From assembly GCA_030248295.1 (NCBI GenBank), contig JASANH010001508.1, positions 930,001 through 994,000 of the forward strand: a stretch of DNA of 64,000 nucleotides, in the 5' to 3' direction. The position numbers were made by a program, and so were the translations under genes. The notes under the pieces are model-generated. The model was not told the origin of the DNA. It was given only the letters and a program-made list of their open reading frames with translations, and made no database searches. The DNA is from Mesodorylaimus sp. YZB2_4. Taxonomy: Eukaryota; Nematoda; Enoplea; Dorylaimida; Dorylaimidae. Every line of letters begins with the position of its first letter. Within the stretch, counting starts at the first letter, position 1. Positions 1-8,191 of this stretch are shown here, in pieces.

Positions 1-1209
1 AAAACGAGATCGGGTCCGTGACCAAAACAGATAAGCCAAGGGCTGAAACGAGCTCCAAATTCGAGGCAAAGGCCAAAACCGAGCAAAAAGAACCCAAACT
101 CGTACCATAGTCGAAAGAAAACACCAACTGGGCTGCTAATGCCCATAGTCGAGAAAACAGGGAAGGAAAGAAAAATTTTAATACCCAAACGGGGCACAAA
201 GAAAACTGAATAATAAACGAAGGGAGGTAATCTAAATGGAAACGAAACGTGGGAATCGGCGATAGACGGACGAAATTCAACTAAACGAAGGCACTAGCAC
301 CGTAGGCCTGACGAGACGGAGACAGAAACGAAAAACGAAGAAAAACCCGACACGCAACGAAAAAACCCAAAAAAAACGAAAACCTGACTTATATACCAAC
401 CTGACTTAGATAAATCGACCTGACTTAGATAATCGATCTACATACCGAACTGACTTATATACGATAGAAAAAGAAAGAGCCACTTTCGGCGGGCGCGACG
501 AAAAAAAAGGACAGTGAGTCAAGCGCAGGACCAAGCCATACGGCGTCAGTCCGCGCGCGCCAACAACCAATCGTAGCGAGAGGCGGGGCCACCCTGGCCA
601 GCTCGGGGCGGCGAAACGATACCAACAGACCAATCCCAAACACCGACGGTAAAAGGCAGGGCCTACCGGGGCACTCGTACTTTCCGGAATATACGAGGCC
701 GAGCGCAGCTATTCACTCCATGGCTTGGCCGAGCCCGAAGCGAACAAAAACTAGACGTGACCCAGACTAACTTCCTGTAAACAAGGGCCGAGCTGCGCCC
801 GCAGCACCCGGCAGGCCAGACAAAACAAAGGACGCAACGAACGAAAATAACAACCCACAGAGCCTATCCCAAAAACAACGCCAAAACATCCTGTACCGAA
901 AAAGAAATCGTGGGAACGAGGAGAAACGAATAAAACTTGACTTACCGTAAGAAACACGCAATCGACAAGGGGGGAACACTTAGATAAGAAATTAGATGAG
1001 AAAATTAGATAAAAACTTAGAACTTAGAACAGACCAAATCCGGGGAAAAATTAGCTGGGCAGCCCATGTCATGACTAAAATCGAGGAAGGACCAAAATTG
1101 GGTAGAGCCACAAGTCGGGAAAACCAAAAATCGGGTATCGGGCAAGACCTGTACCAAGGAGTCAGGGATCGAGGCAGACAAGGTCTGGACCATAATTGGC
1201 AGATAGCTT
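1..1209. other. Retroelement 3' region without pol ORF
   Basis: This stretch lies downstream of the Gag-Pro stop codon on the minus strand. It is rich in A and G on the plus strand and has no ORF over about 95 codons in any frame. A degenerate short tandem repeat built on ctgactta(g/t)ata occurs at about 376-465, and related cttagat/attagat words recur at 980-1030. No copy of the LTR is recognisable. It may be a long spacer before pol, a 3' UTR of a pol-less element, or decayed sequence. Confidence 0.5.
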
Positions 1210-4200
1210 CTAATCAGTGGCCACGTCGGCCGTGGCCATAGACGGGGCAGATGAGTCCAAGTTCGGGTCGGCACTTCGCGCATTGGCTTGGCGAGCACAA
1301 TCTTGATCGGCTAGTTCGATTGCTTTCTTGTACGGCCTGGCCATGCTAGCGAAGACTGATCGATATTGCTGATAATCAAAAACCTTGGTTTTGGGCGCGG
1401 CGAATAGACGGTCTGAACCTTCGAAAAATTTCACCATACGCTTGGACGAGTCCCAGGTCTTCGACAACCGGAGCAGCTCCGCATCCATTGAATCTGGGGC
1501 GACAATCATGGCTGGCAACGGGGAACGTCCACTTGGATAATAGAACACCCAAACCACTCGACCAGGCATGGCCTGTGCATCAGTCAAAAATTCAGCTTCG
1601 ACTATACGCTTGCCAAATTTGACTTTCTTGACCAGTCGAGTCGTCTTTGCTGGCGTAGGACTGGACATGGTCAGACCATGGATTACTGTTGGCGCTGTTT
1701 CAGGCTTTGACACATTGGGTACTTCATCTTCGTTATCATTGTCAGGTGACTGCTTGCCATCATCGCTTGACGAGGACTCTTGAACGGGCATGACCCTAGG
1801 TATCGCAGAAGCTGCGGGAACTGCAGCTATCTTGCCATTCAAAGACTGTGGGCTTGAAGCTATCTTGCCATTTGATGACCATGGGTCGGAGTTGACACGC
1901 AATGGAATAGCTGACACGTGGTTGAACAACAGGTCGATAACATTGCCTCGATAATCGGGATCAATGACACTAGCTCTCACTGAAATCATCTGCTCACAGG
2001 CCTGACCTGAACGTGGGGCGATTCGACCATAACGAGGAGCGGGAATTCGCAATTTCAAATCGGTCTTGCACAACGCCATACCACCAGCACTGGCCAAATC
2101 GAAGCCAACAGCTTCTGAAGGTGAACGAACCAGGGCGGAGGCAGTGTTGGATAACTTGACATGACTTTCTTGGTTGCATAATGGGCGAGACTTGAAAACG
2201 TTGATTGGTGCTTTTGATGTATCATTCACTCTGGCCTGACCAGGTAGCACTGACGAGATGATAGATGCCGACGTATCTTGCTCAGAACGATAAGCGGATG
2301 GGTCAGGGACATACGCGTCAAGGACGACTCCTGACAAAACTTTTGGCTGATTGGACAAATTGAATACGGGTACCTTGAACGTTTTTCCCACATCTTCTTT
2401 TGTGCATAATCCACGAGGAATCACCACTTCCAGACCACTTCTGGTGTGTGGACTTCGATCAATATAAAGCACAGGACGGTCCTGGACTTGGAAGCCATTC
2501 AGAACCACATCGACGTTGCCTTTTGATCGGGGCGGGATCGCAGCTGGACCATACGCGACAGTCGCGTTACCCAGTGGCAAATCAGGTTTGGCGGGCGCAA
2601 AAGGGATTTCCACACCCTTCAATTCACCACCGCAGTACAGCACAGTTCGCTTACTTTCAGAAAGTGTGTGCTTATACCGATTATTGATGTCCTGGCCCAA
2701 TAGCATGGTGATAAGACCTTTGGGGTCATGCAGAAGTACCACTTCGTGCAGCACAGTGACCATATCAAACGTCAAATGGACGTGACGAGTTCCAATAATA
2801 CGGGGCTGATCGTTGTCGATGGACTGGAAGGACAATGGGCATGGATCGATGGTCCCATCCCAATCCGGGTGGATTTCCAAATACAGCTTATCAGACATGA
2901 CAGAAGATTGTGCTCCAGAATCGATGATCACTTGCACACGACGACCATCAATGCCAATAATAATTTCAGGCGACTCTCGGCGTTGTAGAGGGCGAACAAC
3001 TGGAATGTCCAGGTCAGTGACTTGCGTGGCGTTAGTATGTCGAAATGCAACTTGCTGAGCCTGTTTATCTCCATCCAAGGCCCAACCAGGCTTGATGGCA
3101 TTCCATGGAGTAACACGAGGCGGAGCGGCGAAAATATCAGGCATCAAGGGGGCAAATGGTTCGATCAAGGATCGGGGCTGGTTCGTAGCCGCAGCAGGCA
3201 AAAAATCAGGCAATCGACGAGACTGGGCAGCAAGACAGCTAATATGCGCGGGTGGCGTCGGGGCCGGCTGAGACGGCGGTGCTGACGTCGGATGTGCACC
3301 TTGGGCAGTCGGCGCTGAGTGCTGTTGCAAGGGCGGTGGGGCAGGGGCTTGAGGTCGATCGTAGTGCGGTCCAGGACCGTATTGACTGACGTGCTGTTCA
3401 TGGGCCTGCAGTCGACGGACACTTTCCAAGTCGGACTGATACAAATTCGGGCACCGCAGCCGACCATGGCCGGGAGTTCGATTACACATGCCGCAGAAGG
3501 GACGCCCAGGGCAGTGAGCGGCGATGTGGCCAAGCTGATGACATTCACGGCATTGCATGTTAGCGGCGTTCAACGGGATCGGCAGGGGAGCAATAGTATC
3601 GTAGACATGACCAGTATCCAGCGAACGATATGGTCGCATGCCCAAACCTTCGGCAGGTGGACGAGGCGGACGTGACGGTTGGGAGACACCGGCAGTAATA
3701 GGCACCGTATACGGACCCAGGCCAGGCGCTGGGATCATCAGATTTTGAGGGCGAGGTGCAACCAAGGCGTGGGGATCACAGGGCATGCCAATAAACGCGG
3801 CCAGGCCGCTAGCAGCTTGCGTGGCGATACGGTCAAGGACCTGAGCGTGCTGAGGCGTCCAATAAGCAGGCGTGGGCATTTGCAATTGGGCATTGGCCTG
3901 GTATCGCCCCTGGGGCTTGGAATACGATCGCTGGCCAGGCGGGACAGAAAATGGTCGGTTGCCAGAGCCACGGAAATATTGCGGATTATTGGGCAGTGCC
4001 TTCACATAATACGCATCGGCGGAATATGACGTTTCTTCGTGCCCTTCGGCAGAGACTGCTCCAGCAACGGCAGACGGGCCAGACCCGGGTTTCTTGATAG
4101 TCGCAACTGACGGATTTCGCAGCTGCCACTTTGCGGCACGCAGTTTCACATCTTCGAAAGTCGTTTTCTGGGCAGCGTCAATATGGAAGTCTTGAATAAG

Positions 4201-6027
4201 CTTGGCCAACTCAGACGGCACATGCTTCCTGAAGGCGTCGATGAGGGGCCATCGCAGGTAGTCGGAGGAAGCCCCTGGATAGGCGCGTCTGGCAGCCTTT
4301 TCCAAACGATTTCCAAAGTCGAGATACGATTCGCCGGGATTAGGTTTCAGTTCCTGGAACTGGGTGATCAAATAGGATTCGTCGTGCGGCTGGAAATGGG
4401 CGCACATATCGGTTTTCAATTGCGTCCAAGAGACGGAGTTCCATTCAGAGGCCCGAGCCTTGTAATCGGTGAACCATTGCGTCGCCGTATCGGTCAGGTA
4501 CATGGGCAACAGCTGCAGCAGCTCAGCATCGGTGGCATAGCCGTAGACTTGCATTTTCGTATGGTATTCATGGAGCCATTCGTCGAGGGGAGGCGAGTCA
4601 GGGCCACCAGTATACGACGTGATCATCAATCGAGGGACCTTGCCCTTGTCGAGCGCAAGCTGCAATTTTGACATTCGAATTTCGACGTTGGATTCAGTTC
4701 GCCGCAAGCGCCCAGGGGGCGGAGCCATCTTATTGTTCGCTTCACGACGTTCACGCACTTCATAATCACGGGGCGCAGCCGCTTCGCCGTCTGATTGGTC
4801 GGTAGCATGGTCGTAGGCCGTCGCTTCTGGCAAGGCCAGTACAGATTGGGCCTTGCCGCGGGCTGGTTGAGGCGGCTTGGTGGAGACAGTGTTCGTCGCT
4901 TGCACGGCTTGCGCAATTTGACTGGCGAACTGAGACATCATCAGCTGCAGGTCCTGGACCGTGACACCTCGGGATGGGGGCGGATTGGCTGGCGGTGCTT
5001 GGTGACCATTTCCCTGGGCGTTGGCGGGCGGGGGGTCGTAGCCATCATATTCTTCCATCACTTGGTCGTATTGCTGGCCCAAATCATAGGCCTGCTGATC
5101 GGTGTAACCATACGGGCCCTGGGCTCCGAATTGTTGCTGATCCACGGGTGGCGGCGGTTGTCGATGCTGCGGAGGAGCAGACAAGGTCTGGGGCGGCGCA
5201 GAATCAGGCAAAATGTATCGATTCGTGACCAAATCGCGCTGAAGCGGCTGACGGGTCTGGGGGTGCAGGTATCGGATACGAATAGGCAGGGGGACGTAAT
5301 GGATGACATCGTCGGGGTACCCCGGGTTTGGGTGACGAGCTTCATGAATCCAGAATTGCATCAATCCAGTAGTTGGACCAAAAGCCACTGCGGCTTCGAG
5401 CTGGGCGTGCGCTGCAGCAGCGACTCTGGCGGCCTGCCGCAGGGCCATGAAATCGGATAATTCGTCGGGTTCACGTGCAGCACGTGGTGCCAAAGCCGAA
5501 AGAAGTTGTTGCCAAAAGACGGGATCGTTGATAGCCAGCAATTCATTCCACGTGAACCATCGTTCCTCGGAGACGGGCGCAGGGGGGGTGGGACCGGGAC
5601 CCTTAGACGCACCCACTGAATCAGCGGTACTTACGTGCACAGCCGTCGAGGCCGTGGTTGTCAACGAATCGGTTCGGGACTGGGCCGTCGCTTGGGCACG
5701 TAACTGCTGCCGTTCGGCATCGAGACGGGCTTGATCGCGTTGAAACTGACGGGCTCGTTCGTCCAGCCGGTTTTCGTATTCTTGCAATTCTCGAGCTCGT
5801 TGGCGGACCAGGTCCGAATCTGTCGTTGATCGGTTACTATGCGGATCTAACGAGGGCGGCACCAGCCATGGGATTCGTGGCGGGGTGTTGCTGGTTGCCA
5901 CCCCTGGTGACGTACCAATAGGCGGGTTACTGGCCAGGCCAGACGATTGCTGGCCACTGGACTGATCGATCTGAATCACCAAACCCTGACTAGGCGGGCC
6001 GGGATTGGGCGGGGTCGACGTTGCCAT
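1210..6027 (-). CDS. Gag-protease-dUTPase-like-PWWP-like retroelement polyprotein (1605 aa)
   Basis: One intact ORF. Residues 1-420 are low-complexity, Pro/Gln-rich, with a coiled-coil-like segment (about 80-115). A retrotransposon Gag core spans about 450-645. Two zinc knuckles lie near 824-860: CRECHQLGHIAAHC has perfect CX2CX4HX4C spacing, and a second is looser. A retropepsin follows near 1030, with the catalytic DSGA and a later LLGQD. Residues about 1304-1370 match dUTPase motifs 1-3 (GFDLASA, APRSG, VIDPDYRGNV), but motifs 4 and 5 are not seen. An acidic/serine linker leads to about 1489-1575, which resembles a PWWP domain: VVWVFYY, SPLPAMI in place of PWWPAMV, KRMVKFFEG, and a final helix PYKKAIELAD. 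Gag packages RNA and the protease matures it. The dUTPase part is probably inactive. The PWWP call is by eye; such domains read H3K36 methylation. The start is the first ATG of the ORF, downstream of LTR and PBS. Confidence 0.8.
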   Translation of the reverse strand: MATSTPPNPGPPSQGLVIQIDQSSGQQSSGLASNPPIGTSPGVATSNTPPRIPWLVPPSLDPHSNRSTTDSDLVRQRARELQEYENRLDERARQFQRDQARLDAERQQLRAQATAQSRTDSLTTTASTAVHVSTADSVGASKGPGPTPPAPVSEERWFTWNELLAINDPVFWQQLLSALAPRAAREPDELSDFMALRQAARVAAAAHAQLEAAVAFGPTTGLMQFWIHEARHPNPGYPDDVIHYVPLPIRIRYLHPQTRQPLQRDLVTNRYILPDSAPPQTLSAPPQHRQPPPPVDQQQFGAQGPYGYTDQQAYDLGQQYDQVMEEYDGYDPPPANAQGNGHQAPPANPPPSRGVTVQDLQLMMSQFASQIAQAVQATNTVSTKPPQPARGKAQSVLALPEATAYDHATDQSDGEAAAPRDYEVRERREANNKMAPPPGRLRRTESNVEIRMSKLQLALDKGKVPRLMITSYTGGPDSPPLDEWLHEYHTKMQVYGYATDAELLQLLPMYLTDTATQWFTDYKARASEWNSVSWTQLKTDMCAHFQPHDESYLITQFQELKPNPGESYLDFGNRLEKAARRAYPGASSDYLRWPLIDAFRKHVPSELAKLIQDFHIDAAQKTTFEDVKLRAAKWQLRNPSVATIKKPGSGPSAVAGAVSAEGHEETSYSADAYYVKALPNNPQYFRGSGNRPFSVPPGQRSYSKPQGRYQANAQLQMPTPAYWTPQHAQVLDRIATQAASGLAAFIGMPCDPHALVAPRPQNLMIPAPGLGPYTVPITAGVSQPSRPPRPPAEGLGMRPYRSLDTGHVYDTIAPLPIPLNAANMQCRECHQLGHIAAHCPGRPFCGMCNRTPGHGRLRCPNLYQSDLESVRRLQAHEQHVSQYGPGPHYDRPQAPAPPPLQQHSAPTAQGAHPTSAPPSQPAPTPPAHISCLAAQSRRLPDFLPAAATNQPRSLIEPFAPLMPDIFAAPPRVTPWNAIKPGWALDGDKQAQQVAFRHTNATQVTDLDIPVVRPLQRRESPEIIIGIDGRRVQVIIDSGAQSSVMSDKLYLEIHPDWDGTIDPCPLSFQSIDNDQPRIIGTRHVHLTFDMVTVLHEVVLLHDPKGLITMLLGQDINNRYKHTLSESKRTVLYCGGELKGVEIPFAPAKPDLPLGNATVAYGPAAIPPRSKGNVDVVLNGFQVQDRPVLYIDRSPHTRSGLEVVIPRGLCTKEDVGKTFKVPVFNLSNQPKVLSGVVLDAYVPDPSAYRSEQDTSASIISSVLPGQARVNDTSKAPINVFKSRPLCNQESHVKLSNTASALVRSPSEAVGFDLASAGGMALCKTDLKLRIPAPRYGRIAPRSGQACEQMISVRASVIDPDYRGNVIDLLFNHVSAIPLRVNSDPWSSNGKIASSPQSLNGKIAAVPAASAIPRVMPVQESSSSDDGKQSPDNDNEDEVPNVSKPETAPTVIHGLTMSSPTPAKTTRLVKKVKFGKRIVEAEFLTDAQAMPGRVVWVFYYPSGRSPLPAMIVAPDSMDAELLRLSKTWDSSKRMVKFFEGSDRLFAAPKTKVFDYQQYRSVFASMARPYKKAIELADQDCARQANARSADPNLDSSAPSMATADVATD

Positions 6028-6175
6028 TTAGTCGTCGACTGGATCCAGTAGATTCGAAAATCGGTGAAAATCGGGATAATCGGGACAGACAGGGTCTGGG
6101 TCAATATTGAAATCAAAATCGAACGAAATAAACGGACGAAATTCGTAAATAATTCACCGACCGAACTTCTGGGTT

Positions 6176-6195
6176 CGATCGGGCATGGGAACCAA
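6176..6195 (-). other. Candidate primer-binding site
   Basis: Directly inside the LTR, the minus strand reads TTGGTTCCCATGCCCGATCG. A TGG just after an LTR ending in CA is the usual layout of a primer site complementary to a tRNA 3' CCA end. The complementary strand continues ..GGGTTCGATC.., which resembles a tRNA T-arm. Which tRNA is used was not established. Confidence 0.5.
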
Positions 6196-6505
6196 TGTGG
6201 TAACCTAGCGAGTCGAGCTAGGTGCCGTACGATAGCAGACGTAAACGAGTCAACCGAGACCTCTTTATTCTACAACCGCACGGGACAGACACACAATACA
6301 GACTCACTGACGAAATCTCGACAGACAACAAAGCACTGGCGCATAGATACATCAAAGGGCAAGGCAACCAATCATAAGCACGCAAGGCGTGGCTAACTAG
6401 AGACGGGCAGGAAGGAAGTGTCTGACTCACCGGCAAGGCCGTCTGGGTCACCAGATCGAAAAAGAGAGGGGGGGCAAACCAAATTCGAATAGCCACACCC
6501 TTACA
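6196..6505 (-). repeat. 5' LTR (310 bp) of the Gag-PWWP element
   Basis: On the minus strand the segment begins TGTAAGGGTG and ends GGTTACCACA, the TG..CA borders expected of an LTR. It contains an AATAAA signal (plus-strand tttatt near 6263-6268) about 70 bp before its end, placed as for LTR polyadenylation. The PBS-like stretch abuts the inner border. The partner LTR is not in the window, so the borders rest on motif and position only. Confidence 0.6.
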
Positions 6506-7327
6506 GAGTGACTAGTCGATAGAATAAGTCCGCTTGATGTGACTGCTGATGGTGATCGAACAGACGAGCAGAATGGAATGAAAAGGAGTCAATTGGCTCA
6601 AGGTATCTGCTGAAATCCTTGGCTTACCCTGGGGGGGGGGGGGGGGGAAATAGAGCGGATCAGAGGGTGGCTCAAGCCTCGTCACGACCAGTAGCAGACC
6701 ACGACATCTCATGTTGAGTTTATTCCTAGTCGCACCACGCGTAGATTCACGATCAGTTCGATCAGCAGATGCACGTGAGGGCCAGAAGTGTTCACACAGT
6801 AGTCCTGCTTGAGAACTCAAACCTGCCCAGCCGACCTCGATCTCGCTCTCGCTCTCGGTCTTGGCCCTAGTCCCACCTTGCACAGTAGAGACAGGGAGAC
6901 TTGTCTTTGAACTGGTCCACTGATTGGTGCAGATAGCATGTCCACGCTTCGTACGTACATTACTGGCAGAGTTGGCTCGAAACGGTCGACAAGTTTTAGA
7001 ATTTGATATCCGACACGTCCTGCTTCCACAATCCTAATGTCATGACTTCTACGGATAGTCTTCCGTAGTATTTCTCAGCGCCATGGATAAAGTATAAATA
7101 GTGTCCGAAAATACCCTTTGCCCAACGCGAGGTCCAGCGCAAAGTCGAGTTAAGATGGCCGGAAGAACATTTCCAAGCAACATGATCCAGTCTAAGACCA
7201 CATGATGAAATGAATCTGGAATTATCCGACTCTTAATCACATACAAAGCAGGAAACGATCACTTAATCGACGCTCCACCACTAGTAACTAATTTGCAGTC
7301 ATTTTCGATACTATTCTTCAGTCTGCT
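6506..7327. other. Intergenic, no gene seen
   Basis: No convincing exon was found. It holds a 17-bp poly-G tract (6631-6647) and a short ctcgat/ctcgct-rich stretch near 6836-6862. Confidence 0.5.
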
Positions 7328-7782
7328 TTACTTCTTCTTGGGGGCTGTTTGGCTACTTGTCTTCTTTTTGCTGATATCGTCAATCGTGGCCGAATGGTGC
7401 GACGAGTGTCCCTGCAAGGACAAAGAAGGGGTCAGTCAGTCAATGCACCAGACTGACTGGCCATGCGGATTATGGTCAGCATAAATAAGGCACTCTAAGG
7501 AGATACGTCAAACGTGGTAGGACTCCTAGGATGGGTAGGTGGAATCGATCTCTATCCATCAGCCAACCGGTTGCGATCAGGGGCTGATTTGATTGATTTT
7601 TCCAACTCATTTATTGCTTACAGAAAAAATAAACCGCCACTCACTATATCCAATTCGTCCAAATTAAACTGAGCGGGTACACCCGGGGCCTTTGGTTCTT
7701 TTGATATAATAATGGACGACGGCTCGGCTTCCTTTGGTGCTGGCACACTCTTCTTCTTCCACGTTCTGCTTCGTCCCGCCAT
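7328..7782 (-). CDS. Small basic two-exon protein (73 aa), family not recognised
   Basis: Exon 1 is 7782-7645 and exon 2 is 7411-7328, joined by an intron with a GTGAGT donor and a TTGCAG acceptor. Both exons keep frame. The predicted protein starts MAGRSRTWKKKSV, has a central FNLDELDI acidic patch and ends in lysines (APKKK). A 5' UTR intron acceptor (..GGAACAG) lies immediately before the ATG, a layout also seen at other genes here. It lies on the same strand as the left PSMB3, about 0.4 kb downstream of it. No family was recognised. The clean splice signals, short lysine-rich product and stop codon make it a plausible real gene, but it could be chance. Confidence 0.45.
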
Positions 7783-8191
7783 CTGTTCCTGTGTAAGCGC
7801 AGAGGAACGTCGAGGAACAACTACTGTAGACGCGTCCCAATCCGCACTGGCGCTGACGACTGGCCTACGATACCAGTCGGCCACTCCGCTGGACTCCGCT
7901 ATGGTGTGGACAGACAGAGTGTAAAGCGGCTGGTATGAAACACATGGGTTCTCCCAAACAACTCTTATAGTGCAGTAGGCCAGTTGACTCCTAGCCAACT
8001 CCCTAACCTCACTCCACAGCTCCATTTACAAAAAAGTCATATCACGAATGATTCCTTATCAAGAGTCTGATCATCACATAGACGGATAATCAACTGCATG
8101 CTGACAGAATAGGATCATGCTCTTTAACAATGTGAAAAATGCGAAACCGAAATTCCTAACGAGACAGCTCTCCAACTGATAATAAAATCAT

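Larger units (their letters stand above)
1..6505 (-). mobile_element. LTR retroelement, 5' part, cut by the window edge
   Basis: Read on the minus strand the element runs 5' LTR (6505-6196), primer-binding-site-like stretch (6195-6176), untranslated leader, one long Gag-protease-dUTPase-like ORF (6027-1210) and about 1.2 kb without a long ORF up to the window edge. No second LTR is seen inside the window, so the 3' end lies beyond position 1. Gag, the CCHC knuckles and the retropepsin motif show that this is an LTR element. The superfamily cannot be fixed because reverse transcriptase and integrase are not visible. The long ORF is uninterrupted, which suggests a young or selected copy. Confidence 0.85.
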
